A stretch of 64,000 bases of DNA, taken from contig OZ243937.1 in assembly GCA_965214085.1 (NCBI GenBank), positions 868,001-932,000 of the forward strand, given 5' to 3'. Positions 44,526 to 53,306 of the stretch are shown piece by piece. Position 1 is the first letter of the stretch. Each line of letters opens with the position of its first letter. The notes beneath the pieces are model-generated. The model worked only from the letters and a program-made list of their open reading frames with translations. It ran no database searches and was not told the DNA's origin. Source of the stretch: UBA6055 sp965214085. Lineage in GTDB: Bacteria; Chloroflexota; Anaerolineae; Aggregatilineales; Phototrophicaceae. The translations under genes and the position numbers were made by a program.

Positions 44526-45842
44526 ATGCGGAAAATCTTGTCGATTCTAGTAATACTATCGTTCGTGCTGTCCTTAGCGCCTTCGGCTTTGGCTCAGGAC
44601 GCGATGACGCTGACCTTGCTGCGCTTCTTCGGCGACTGTGTTGACGACTTTGGCGATGCCATGGATCTGTCCGGCGTCACCAGTGAATGCGGCATCATGA
44701 CCGTGCTCACCAATCAGTGGAATGCCGAACATCCTGATAAACAGGTGGAAACGATCGTGGCCGATTGGCCCGGCACAACGCAGTTGAACGCCTCCATCGC
44801 CGCTGGCACGCCGCCTGATATTGCCGTACTGCATGGCCGGCGCATTCCGATTTATGCCTCGCGCGGCGCGCTGACGCCTTTGAGCGATGTGATGGAAGCC
44901 GTGGGCATTGACGCCAGCGACTTCACCGCGGGCGCCGCGGACTATGGCTTGTATCAGGGCGAATTCTACGGCGTTCCTTTTGACTTGGCGGCCACGATAT
45001 GGCATATCAATCTCGACCTGTGGGCGGAAGCGGGACTGGTCGATGACATGGGCGCGCCTATGCTGCCGACCTCTGCCGATGAGTTTATCGCCGCGGCCGA
45101 GCAAGTCCATGAGGCAACCGGCAAACCGATCGCGGAAATGGCTGGCCAAGCCGCAACCGTGCGCTCACTGACGGCTTATTTGTATCAGAAGGGTGGCGCG
45201 CTGGCCGATGATGGGGGCAGCCCGACGATCGACACGCCGGAAGCCTTAGAGGCGCTGAACTTCATACTTGAGCTGCAGGAGCTGGGCATCGTTAGCCGCG
45301 CCTATAACGAAATCAACGGCAATATCGCTGTGGAGAATTTCGCCAACGGCGAGAGCGCTGGTTTAATCGATGGCACTTGGCGCATCAACGGCTTTGATCG
45401 GCAGATCGCGGAAGGCGAAGTGGCATTGAAGAATTACTACGTTGCCGATTTCCCGCAGCTCTTCGAGCACTCGGGCACATTCGCCGGCTCGCACAATTGG
45501 CTGGTTCCCCTGGGCCAAAATGCGGATCCGGCGCGGGTCCAGGCGGCGGTGGAGTTCATCAAGTGGCTGAGCGACAACTCGGTCGTGTGGGCGCGCGTTG
45601 GGCATGGCATGACGCGGCAGTCGGTGATCGCAAGCGAAGAATTCCAGAATTTGCCGCATCGCGCGGAGTACGCCTCAATGTCTTCCAATGTGCGCTCGGT
45701 GCCGCGTGAAGTCTGGGGCAACGCCTTCTGGGCCATCGTACATGAAGAAGTCGAAGCGGCGATCTTGGGCATCAAGACGCCGGAGGTGGCGCTGGCCGAC
45801 GCGCAAGCTCGCCTGGACGATTTCATCTTGTTCCAAAGTTAG
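44526..45842 (+). CDS. ABC transporter sugar-binding protein 2, Sec signal
   Basis: The protein has 438 residues from the ATG at 44526, with AGGAG 9 bases upstream. The ATG at 44517 touches that AGGAG and is excluded. The signal peptide MRKILSILVILSFVLSLAPSA is of Sec type, cleaved near ALAQD. The mature part is a MalE-like binding protein (TTQLNASIAAGTPPDIAVL, WHINLDLWAEAGL). Two Cys residues near the mature N-terminus (FGDC and SECG) may form a disulphide. Unlike importer 1, this binding protein comes after its permeases. A TATACT box at 44472-44477 may add a separate promoter. Confidence 0.92.
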   Translation: MRKILSILVILSFVLSLAPSALAQDAMTLTLLRFFGDCVDDFGDAMDLSGVTSECGIMTVLTNQWNAEHPDKQVETIVADWPGTTQLNASIAAGTPPDIAVLHGRRIPIYASRGALTPLSDVMEAVGIDASDFTAGAADYGLYQGEFYGVPFDLAATIWHINLDLWAEAGLVDDMGAPMLPTSADEFIAAAEQVHEATGKPIAEMAGQAATVRSLTAYLYQKGGALADDGGSPTIDTPEALEALNFILELQELGIVSRAYNEINGNIAVENFANGESAGLIDGTWRINGFDRQIAEGEVALKNYYVADFPQLFEHSGTFAGSHNWLVPLGQNADPARVQAAVEFIKWLSDNSVVWARVGHGMTRQSVIASEEFQNLPHRAEYASMSSNVRSVPREVWGNAFWAIVHEEVEAAILGIKTPEVALADAQARLDDFILFQS

Positions 45843-45920
45843 CAGTGAGTTGAGCAGCAGGAACGGGCGGCTCCGCTGGGGTCGCCCTCCGTCTGTTGCT
45901 TGCCAGCCACAGGTCGCATC

Positions 45921-47327
45921 ATGAGCCAGCCCAATCTCATCTATGTATTCGCTGACCAATTGCGCTATCAGTCCTTGGGATACGCTGGAGACGCCAGGGC
46001 GCGCACGCCTCATATCGACCATCTGGCGGCCGACTCCATGAATTTCGTCAATTGCGTCTCGGGCAGCCCCATGTGCGCGCCATATCGCGCGTCTTTGTTC
46101 ACCGGCAAGTATTCCAGCAGCACGGGTATGGTCATCAACGAATTGCGCATCAATCCCGATCAGCGCTGCTTCGGCCATGCCCTGCACGATGGCGGCTACG
46201 ACACCTACTACATCGGCAAATGGCATCTGTGGGCGAATGAGTTGGGCAATCACGATGACCCAAAAAATTCATTCACGCCGCGCGGCCCCCATCGTCTTGG
46301 CTTTGACGGGTACTGGGGAGCCTATGGATTCCATCACACCTATTGGGAGCAGTACTATCACGAAGAAGGCCCCGAGCGGATCACCATTGAGGGTTACGAA
46401 CCCGATGGACAAACAGACCTGGCTATATCAAAGCTGCGGGAAGCCGCCGGGCAAGCTGAACCATTCGCGCTGTTTCTGTCGCTGGGCACGCCACACGACC
46501 CCTGGGATCGCGGCAATGTACCGGCGGAGTATCTGGCATTGTTTGACGATGTCGAGTTTGAGCTGCCGCCGAATTACCTGCCCGATAACGATCTGCGCGC
46601 CGATGCCTGGGCGCGGCTCAGCGAAGAAGAGCGGGGCGAACTGCGGGAGTGGATGCGCGTCTATTACGCGATGACCGCCAATCTCGACTGGAATATCGGC
46701 CGCCTGGCGGATGCGATTGAAGGCTTGGGCCTGTTCGAGAATACCATCCTGGTCTTCACATCAGACCACGGCGAAATGTTTGGCGCCCAGGGCAGGCGTG
46801 CCAAGAATATCTTCTATGACGAGGCGGTTCGCGTCCCCTTCCTGATTCGCTGGCCCGGCGTCACGGCTCGGGGATCGGCCACGGACGCCTGCTTGAACAC
46901 ACCGGATATTATGCCGACGCTGTTATCCGCGCTGGAATTGCCCGTTCCCGATGAAGCGGAGGGCTTTGACTTCAGCCCGCTGCTGCGGGGCGAGGCAATC
47001 GACGAGCCGAAGGCCGCGTTCATGCAAGGGATGGGGGCGACAGCGATATTTGAAGATGGTCATGAGTGGCGGGCGCTGCGTGGCAAGCGCTACACCTATG
47101 CGGTCTACCTGGCGGACGGGAGCGAGCGGCTGTTTGACAATCTGAGCGATCCTTACCAGATGCGCAACCTGGTTGATGAGGACGATTTTGCCGGCCTTCT
47201 AAGTGAATTGCGGCGGGAGCTTGAAGACAGAATGCAAGCGCTTAATGACAGCTTCGAGACTTGTACTTGGTACGAGCGCAATTGGACAAGCGATCGCATC
47301 ATTCTGCGTACGGCAACCATGCCCTGA
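45921..47327 (+). CDS. Sulfatase 3 (formylglycine type)
   Basis: The protein has 468 residues from the ATG at 45921. A TTG 21 bases upstream is the alternative. Metal ligand Asp12 is in VFADQ. The formylglycine motif is C52-A-P-Y-R56 followed by ASLFTG. GKWHLWAN and FTSDHGEMFGAQGRRAKN are further family blocks. No signal peptide. It lies 78 bp after binding protein 2 on the same strand, which links sulfate removal to import of its likely substrate and fits cytoplasmic processing. Confidence 0.92.
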   Translation: MSQPNLIYVFADQLRYQSLGYAGDARARTPHIDHLAADSMNFVNCVSGSPMCAPYRASLFTGKYSSSTGMVINELRINPDQRCFGHALHDGGYDTYYIGKWHLWANELGNHDDPKNSFTPRGPHRLGFDGYWGAYGFHHTYWEQYYHEEGPERITIEGYEPDGQTDLAISKLREAAGQAEPFALFLSLGTPHDPWDRGNVPAEYLALFDDVEFELPPNYLPDNDLRADAWARLSEEERGELREWMRVYYAMTANLDWNIGRLADAIEGLGLFENTILVFTSDHGEMFGAQGRRAKNIFYDEAVRVPFLIRWPGVTARGSATDACLNTPDIMPTLLSALELPVPDEAEGFDFSPLLRGEAIDEPKAAFMQGMGATAIFEDGHEWRALRGKRYTYAVYLADGSERLFDNLSDPYQMRNLVDEDDFAGLLSELRRELEDRMQALNDSFETCTWYERNWTSDRIILRTATMP

Positions 47328-47399
47328 CCGCAACGCGCTCCCTCACTGAAGCCAGGCTGTCAGCAAACAGCTTGCCGCGCTAAATGACGGCGGCTCGCA

Positions 47400-47429
47400 G
47401 AAAAAGTAAAACCAGCCCGGCGGCTGGTT
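47400..47429 (-). terminator. Rho-independent terminator of tRNA-Arg
   Basis: On the minus strand AACCAGCC-GCCG-GGCTGGTT is followed by TTTACTTTTT. It begins 9 bp after the tRNA 3' end. Confidence 0.85.
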
Positions 47430-47437
47430 CATGGCTT

Positions 47438-47510
47438 CGTGCCTGGAGAGATTCGAACTCCCGACACCTGGTTCCGTAGACCAGTGCTCTATCCACTGAG
47501 CTACAGGCAC
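47438..47510 (-). tRNA. tRNA-Arg (ACG)
   Basis: Acceptor GTGCCTG pairs with CAGGCAC. The anticodon stem CTGGT/ACCAG encloses the loop CTACGGA with anticodon ACG, which after A-to-I editing reads CGU, CGC and CGA. The T arm contains GTTCGAATC. The discriminator is G and CCA is not encoded. Confidence 0.95.
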
Positions 47511-47664
47511 TGATGCGACACCCAGCTTAGCCTCAAGGCGGCGTAAAATCAAGAGCCAATCACGGGCAGCAAGCGCAAGCGCGTCTTGTCGCTTTTGCGC
47601 GTATTTCGGCACAGCCTTATAATTAACCTGATTGGATGCGCTGTAATTTTGCGGAGTAAAGGCC

Positions 47665-48801
47665 TTGTTCGCTGGGACGTACAGAAGCCCGCTAGCGGGC
47701 GGATATCGCGCCCTGGGCATTTTTATGACGGCTCTGCTGCTTTGCGGCTTACTCAGCGCTTGCAGTTTGGACTTGCTTTCGGCGCCGACCGCGACTCCGC
47801 TGCCTACTGATACCCCGCTGCCGCCGACAGCGTCCAGCACGGCGATGGCGACAGCTATGCCAACTGAAACCGCCACAGCCACAGCTTCGCCGACCGTCAC
47901 CCCCACCGCCACAGCAACCGAGACGCCGACAGCCACGCCAGCGGTCTTCGGCGTCGTGCGCTCTCAGCGGCGCGCCAATGTGCGGCGCGGGCCGGGCACC
48001 ACCTACGGCATCATTACCAGTTTGGCGCCCGGCAGTGGCATACAAGTTCTCGGCGCGAACGATGATGACGATTGGTATCGCGTGCTGCTGGAGGACGGCG
48101 ACGAGGGCTGGATCAGTCAGTCGCTGCTGGACGTCGACGAGGGGCCGCCAGCGGATGAGGCAGAAGCCATCACGCTCAGCGGTGAGACACGGGTGGTCGT
48201 GCAACTGGCGGATGGGGACAGCGCGGAGGCAGGCGTGCCCTTATTCGACGTCACGATAGCGGATGTCGATTCGCTGAATATGACCGCTACCGCCCTGGTT
48301 GGCGCCGCCCAGACCAGCACGGCGGAGGCCGCCCCCAGCGATGCCGCGCCTATTGCGAGCGCGACGCCCAGCCCGACCGCGCCTGCCGGACCGACCGCGG
48401 CGCCGCGCCAGGATGTCAATGTTTTCGCCTTTTGCAACGATCCGGCATTTGGCATCCGCGCGCCCTCAGAGCTCAGCCCCGGTTCTACGATCAAGATCTT
48501 CTGGGCCTGGTTCGCCACTACCGAAGCCTATGTGCGCGACCACATGACCAACGCCACGCACGAATTGCGCGTCAACGGAGAAGCGATCCGCAGCGTAAAT
48601 CAATTCCGCGGCAATCCCACGCGCAGCGGCAGCCAGTATGCCGTCTACTGGTATGTGCCTTACGGTCCGCTCGCGGCCGGCGAGTATAGCATCAGCTACC
48701 GCGTGACCTGGCGCAACGCTATCCAGGACGGTAGCGCGTCCTACGGGCCCGGCACGAGCACTGAATTTGAAGAGGAAAGCTGCAACTTTGTCGTGAGGTG
48801 A
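47665..48801 (+). CDS. SH3-domain lipoprotein with Thr/Pro-rich linker
   Basis: A 378-residue protein from a TTG at 47665, which has GGAG 8 bases upstream and supplies the basic residues of a signal peptide. An ATG at 47725 would start inside the hydrophobic core. The lipobox LLSAC indicates lipid anchoring outside the membrane. A Thr/Ala/Pro-rich linker (about 40-93) leads to a bacterial SH3 domain (NVRRGPGTTYGIITSLAPG ... DWYRVLL ... GWISQSLL, about 104-155). A second low-complexity linker and a C-terminal domain with two Cys (FCNDPAFGIRAP, EESCNF) follow. It is probably a cell-wall-binding surface protein. Confidence 0.8.
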   Translation: MFAGTYRSPLAGGYRALGIFMTALLLCGLLSACSLDLLSAPTATPLPTDTPLPPTASSTAMATAMPTETATATASPTVTPTATATETPTATPAVFGVVRSQRRANVRRGPGTTYGIITSLAPGSGIQVLGANDDDDWYRVLLEDGDEGWISQSLLDVDEGPPADEAEAITLSGETRVVVQLADGDSAEAGVPLFDVTIADVDSLNMTATALVGAAQTSTAEAAPSDAAPIASATPSPTAPAGPTAAPRQDVNVFAFCNDPAFGIRAPSELSPGSTIKIFWAWFATTEAYVRDHMTNATHELRVNGEAIRSVNQFRGNPTRSGSQYAVYWYVPYGPLAAGEYSISYRVTWRNAIQDGSASYGPGTSTEFEEESCNFVVR

Positions 48802-48807
48802 GGCGAA

Positions 48808-49569
48808 GTGGGAACTGCGCATCCATGGCGCGTGACCGAGCTGGGCGGCGGCATCGTACACGCGAGCGAGTCTGGAATCCGCATGGACCTACCGCGCGCC
48901 AGCAGCGACGCCTACAGCGACGCGCAGATCAGCGATTACGCGACGCCAGCCGATTTCAGCAACAGCCCGCCGCTGCGCCTCAGCCTTCGCGCTCGCAGCC
49001 AAGGCGAGCTGAAAGGTACAGCCGGATTCGGATTTTGGAATCAGCCCTTCATGCCCGGGCAGCGTTCGTTGCGCTTGCCGCAGGCGCTCTGGTTTTTCTT
49101 CACCAGCCGGGAGAATGACATCGCGCTGGCGCAGGACGTCGCGGGTGACGGCTGGAAGGCGGCTGCGATCAACGCCCGCGATTGGCGTTTCCTCGCGCTG
49201 CTGCCTTTTGCGCCGCTGGGCTTCCTGCTGATGCGCAGCCGGGTGCTTTATGATGCGCTCTGGCCCATCGGTCAGCGCGCTATCGGCGTCAGCGAGGCGC
49301 TGCTTGATAAGGGGCTGCTGCGCGAGCGCCACCGCTACAGCATTGACTGGCAAGCTGGGCGCGCCATATTTGCAGTGGACGGTGAAGTCGTGCATCAAGC
49401 CGACGATGTGGCAAAGGGACCCTTGGGCTTCATCGCCTGGATCGACAATCAGTACGCGGTTCTTACCCCGCAAGGCAAGTTTAAGCGGGGATTGCTGGGG
49501 GCGCCGGGCCTGCAGTCGCTGGAAGTAAGCGATATTCAGATCACAGGGGCAAAGGCGGGCTGCTCATAG
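48808..49569 (+). CDS. Protein of unknown function, 253 residues
   Basis: I do not recognise this protein. It starts with GTG 6 bp after the SH3 lipoprotein stop, with GTGAGG upstream, so the two are probably co-transcribed. The sequence is beta-rich, with FGFWNQPFMPGQRSLRLPQALWFFF, HRYSIDWQAGRAIFAVDGEVV and GFIAWIDNQYAVLTPQGKF, a pattern reminiscent of concanavalin-like (LamG/GH16) sandwich folds. A hydrophobic stretch (FLALLPFAPLGFLLM, about 131-145) lies in the middle. No signal peptide. No catalytic motif is evident. Confidence 0.7.
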   Translation: MGTAHPWRVTELGGGIVHASESGIRMDLPRASSDAYSDAQISDYATPADFSNSPPLRLSLRARSQGELKGTAGFGFWNQPFMPGQRSLRLPQALWFFFTSRENDIALAQDVAGDGWKAAAINARDWRFLALLPFAPLGFLLMRSRVLYDALWPIGQRAIGVSEALLDKGLLRERHRYSIDWQAGRAIFAVDGEVVHQADDVAKGPLGFIAWIDNQYAVLTPQGKFKRGLLGAPGLQSLEVSDIQITGAKAGCS

Positions 49570-49629
49570 GGCGCGTTAAACCAAGATGATACAATGGTGT
49601 CGTGACCGTTAATCAGGCTGGGACCTGCG

Positions 49630-50733
49630 ATGTCAGATAGCGCCAATGACGGAGACTTCAGCGAATTGCTGGATGCTGTCGCCAGCCGCAAACGGCTGCT
49701 GCTGGAGTATCTCACGCAAGAGCGTTTCCTGCGGCGCTTCCAACCGGCTCATATTCGCGACGCCGTCTTCAGTTACGTGCGGGCTGGCGGCAAGTCTTTG
49801 CGGCCGGCGGTGGCTATGCTGGCCTGTGGCGCGCTTGGCGGCGATGAGTCGCGCGCGCTGCCGGTGGCCGCAGCCATCGAAGTCTACCACACCTGGACTC
49901 TGGTGCACGATGACGTGATCGACCATGATGATACCCGCCGGGGCCTGCCTACCGTGCACCGCGACTTTGCCCGGCGGGCGGCGGAAGAATTTGGCTGGGC
50001 GCCGGATGAGGCCGAGCATTACGGCCTGACGATAGCCATGCTGGCTGGCGATGTTCAGCAATCCTGGTCCTGGTCGCTGCTATTCGAGGCGCATTTGGAG
50101 TTTGGCGCGCCGGCCGAGGTTATTTTGCGGCTGGGGCAAGATTTGGCGAGCCGGGTAACGCCGCTGCTAGTGGAAGGCGAAACGCTGGATGTTCAGTATT
50201 CGGGCGAGGCGCTGACGCTCAGCGAGCCGGCTGTCATCGACATGCTGTGGAAGAAGACGGGCGCGCTCTATGAATTTGCCGGTCGCGCGGGCGCGGCCAT
50301 CGCCCTGAACGACGCCGATGCCGACTTGCCGGCGGCGCGGGCCATCGGCAGCTTTTGCAGCCTTTGTGGCGCCGCTTTCCAGATTCAAGACGATATTCTG
50401 GGCATCGTCGGCGACGAGCGGCAACTGGGCAAACCGGTGGGCTCCGATATACGCGAGGGCAAGACCACCTTGTTGACGCTCAAGGCGCTGGAGCGGGCCG
50501 ATGCTCAGCAGCGCGAGTCCATCCTGCGCACGCTTGGCGCCCCCAATGCCAGCCCGGCTGAGGTGCAAGCCGTAATTCAGTTGCTGCGCGAATTGGGAAC
50601 GATTGCTTATGCGCAGGAGCGCTCGCGCGAAACCGTCGAAAAGGCGCTGGGCCACTTGTCTATGCTGCCCCAAAGCGCCAATCGCGGCCTGCTGGAGCAG
50701 TGGGCGCTGTACATGATCCAGCGTCAATTCTAG
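49630..50733 (+). CDS. Polyprenyl diphosphate synthase
   Basis: A 367-residue trans-isoprenyl diphosphate synthase. The first Asp-rich motif is DDVIDHDDTRRG (94-105) and the second is QDDILG (about 254-258). GGKSLRP (53-59) binds the homoallylic substrate. It condenses isopentenyl diphosphate onto allylic primers, giving geranylgeranyl or longer chains for quinones, lipid carriers or carotenoids. Chain length cannot be judged. A TG-A-TACAAT box lies 34 bp upstream. The PBP gene starts 31 bp downstream on the same strand. Confidence 0.92.
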   Translation: MSDSANDGDFSELLDAVASRKRLLLEYLTQERFLRRFQPAHIRDAVFSYVRAGGKSLRPAVAMLACGALGGDESRALPVAAAIEVYHTWTLVHDDVIDHDDTRRGLPTVHRDFARRAAEEFGWAPDEAEHYGLTIAMLAGDVQQSWSWSLLFEAHLEFGAPAEVILRLGQDLASRVTPLLVEGETLDVQYSGEALTLSEPAVIDMLWKKTGALYEFAGRAGAAIALNDADADLPAARAIGSFCSLCGAAFQIQDDILGIVGDERQLGKPVGSDIREGKTTLLTLKALERADAQQRESILRTLGAPNASPAEVQAVIQLLRELGTIAYAQERSRETVEKALGHLSMLPQSANRGLLEQWALYMIQRQF

Positions 50734-50764
50734 TCAACGCGAGTCTTCACATGAATCCGGACCC

Positions 50765-53245
50765 ATGTTGACGGGGAGGCGCGCGCGGCTGCGCAGGGCT
50801 GTCTGGGTTGTAGCGCTCTGGCTGGTCCTAGCGGCGGTTGGCTTAGGCCTCTGGGTGCTTGACGACCTGCCGTCGCTGGACGATCTCGACGCGGGCTTGG
50901 CGCTGCCCTCCACGCGCATCTACGATCGACACGGTCGCTTGCTCTATGAGATTCTGCAACCGCAGCAGGGGCGCAATCGCGAATTGCCCTTGTCCGAGAT
51001 TCCGCGGCACTGCGTGAACGCGATCATCGCCACCGAAGACGCCAACTATTATCGGCATCCGGGCCTCGACCCGCTGGGCATAGCGCGGGCGCTCTGGCTG
51101 AATCTGCGCCGTGGCGCGATCGTGGCCGGCGGCAGCACCATCACGCAGCAGACGGCCCGCCTGCTTTTGCTCGATCCGCGGCGGGGCAGCGAGCGCAGCT
51201 TACGCCGCAAATTGCGCGAGGCGCTCCTGGCGCTTAAATTACAGCGGCGCTTCAGCAAAGACCAAATCCTGGAGCTCTATCTTAATCAAGTCTATTTCGG
51301 CAATCTGGCTTACGGCATTGACGCGGCCGCCCGCGCCTACTTTCAGAAGGGGGCTGGCGACCTTTCACTAGCTGAGTGCGCGCTGCTGGCGGGCATCGCG
51401 CAGAACGCCATCAGCAATGATCCGCTGGCGCAGCGCGAACGGGCCAAGTCGCGGCAGTCGGTCGCCTTGCGGCTGATGGCGCAGCAGGGTTTCATCAGCG
51501 GCGAAGAAGCGCGGACGGCACTGGCTGACGAGCTGCAATTTGCCGCCGCGCCCTTTCCCATTGCCGCGCCGCATTTTGTCATGGAAGTTTGGCGACTCCT
51601 GGAACGGGACTTCAGTACAGAGCTGCGCGCAGGTGGCCTAGAGGTGGTCACAACAGTCGACCGCGACTGGACAGGGCAAGCGCAGGACATCGCGCGGCGT
51701 CAGTTGCGGGCGCTCAACAATCCGGTCAATGGCGCCCGCCCGGCCAATGCCAACAATGCCGCGTTGGTGGCGCTGGATCCGCGCAGCGGTGAAGTGCTGA
51801 CCCTGCTGGGCAGCCCCGACTACTTCGACGAAGCGATCGCTGGCGCGGTCAACGCGGCCCTGGCTTATCGTCAGCCGGGCAGTACGCTCAAACCATTTAC
51901 CTATGCCGAGGCGATGAATCCGGCCTATCCCGATGCCTTCACCGCCGCCACGATGATCCTCGATATTCGCCGTCCTTTTGTCACCAACAAAAAAGAGAGC
52001 TTCGCGCCGGCCAATTACGGGCATGTCGAGCACGGGCCGGTATTAGTGCGCGAGGCGCTGGCGTCATCCTACAATATTCCGGCGGTGGTGGCGCTGGAGC
52101 ATATCGGGCTTGAGCGCTTCCTGCGTTTTGTCAGCGAGCTGGGTTTGGACAATCTGCGCGACAACGCGCAAGTTGATCTCTCGATCACCCTGGGCGGCGG
52201 GGAGGTGCGCCTGCTTGATCTGGCTGAGGCCTACGCGGCGCTGGCCAACGGTGGCTACGACATCGAAGCCCAGTTTATCTTGAGTATCACGGATGCGAAC
52301 GGGAAGCAGCTTTATCGCTACGAAGCGCCGCCACTGACGCGCCGTCTCCTGGACGAGCGAGTCGCCTATATCATCAGCGACATCCTCAGCGACAACCGGG
52401 CGCGCATGCCGTCCTTCGGCGAAAATAGCCCGCTGAATGTCGGCTTCCCCGCAGCCGCAAAAACGGGCACCACCACAGACTACCGCGATAACTGGATCAT
52501 GGGCTACACGCCGGATTTGGTGGTCGGCGTCTGGGTGGGCAATGCCGATAACGCGCCTATGCTTGATGTCAGCGGGGTAAGCGGAGCGGGGCCTATCTTC
52601 AATCTCTTTTTGAGGACGGTCAAGCGCGCTGGATCGCAGGCCGATTTCGTCGAGCCGCCCGGCATCACCCGTCTGGAAGTCTGCCGAGTCAGTGGCTTGT
52701 TGCCAGGCGAGTATTGTCCCCAGCGCATCGAGGAATTGTTCATCCGCGGCAGCGAGCCAATCAAAAGCGACAGCTTATATCAGCCCTTTACCGTGGATCG
52801 CCTGACCGGTCGCCTGGCGACGGCGGACACCGACCCGGCCAACCGGCGCGAACAAGTATTCCTGGTATTGCCCGACGAAGCGCGCCGCTGGGCGCTCAAT
52901 GCAGGCATTCCGCAGTTATCGCTTGATAGCCCGGACCTGGTTGCTGACAATAGCGACGGCCTGCGCATAAGCTCGCCTGATCCTTACACCGTATACGAAT
53001 TGTCGCAGCAGTTGCCAGCTGAGTCGCAGCGGCTGCGGTTTGCGGCTTTGGCGCCGGCGGATACGCGGTCCTTGCGCTTCCTGCTGAATGGCGAGGACGT
53101 CGGCGGCGCGGAGCAAGCGCCCTGGCAGGCTTGGTGGACTTTGCAAGCCGGGCGGTATACGCTGGTGGCGCAAGCGACGCTGGCGGATGGCAGTCAGTCA
53201 GAGAGCCAGCCCATAACGTTTTCGGTCCTTGAGAAGGGATTGTGA
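50765..53245 (+). CDS. Class A penicillin-binding protein, PBP1C-like
   Basis: An 826-residue bifunctional peptidoglycan synthase. One N-terminal membrane helix (about 12-32) is followed by a GT51 transglycosylase domain with catalytic Glu91 (ATEDANYY) and GGSTITQQTARLLL. The transpeptidase domain has the SxxK motif in PGSTLKPF (Ser near 373), SSYNIPAV (SxN) and AAKTGTTTDYRDNW (KTG near 564). A C-terminal region with LEVCRVSGLLPGEYCP and a terminal beta domain resembles PBP1C. The enzyme polymerises lipid II and cross-links stem peptides. It pairs with the second PBP gene 2.3 kb downstream. Confidence 0.93.
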   Translation: MLTGRRARLRRAVWVVALWLVLAAVGLGLWVLDDLPSLDDLDAGLALPSTRIYDRHGRLLYEILQPQQGRNRELPLSEIPRHCVNAIIATEDANYYRHPGLDPLGIARALWLNLRRGAIVAGGSTITQQTARLLLLDPRRGSERSLRRKLREALLALKLQRRFSKDQILELYLNQVYFGNLAYGIDAAARAYFQKGAGDLSLAECALLAGIAQNAISNDPLAQRERAKSRQSVALRLMAQQGFISGEEARTALADELQFAAAPFPIAAPHFVMEVWRLLERDFSTELRAGGLEVVTTVDRDWTGQAQDIARRQLRALNNPVNGARPANANNAALVALDPRSGEVLTLLGSPDYFDEAIAGAVNAALAYRQPGSTLKPFTYAEAMNPAYPDAFTAATMILDIRRPFVTNKKESFAPANYGHVEHGPVLVREALASSYNIPAVVALEHIGLERFLRFVSELGLDNLRDNAQVDLSITLGGGEVRLLDLAEAYAALANGGYDIEAQFILSITDANGKQLYRYEAPPLTRRLLDERVAYIISDILSDNRARMPSFGENSPLNVGFPAAAKTGTTTDYRDNWIMGYTPDLVVGVWVGNADNAPMLDVSGVSGAGPIFNLFLRTVKRAGSQADFVEPPGITRLEVCRVSGLLPGEYCPQRIEELFIRGSEPIKSDSLYQPFTVDRLTGRLATADTDPANRREQVFLVLPDEARRWALNAGIPQLSLDSPDLVADNSDGLRISSPDPYTVYELSQQLPAESQRLRFAALAPADTRSLRFLLNGEDVGGAEQAPWQAWWTLQAGRYTLVAQATLADGSQSESQPITFSVLEKGL

Positions 53246-53306
53246 TCGAGGCGGAAAAGCGCATCGGATACGCAACGTCTTGCAGTCGCCTGCGTAATGC
53301 AAGTTA

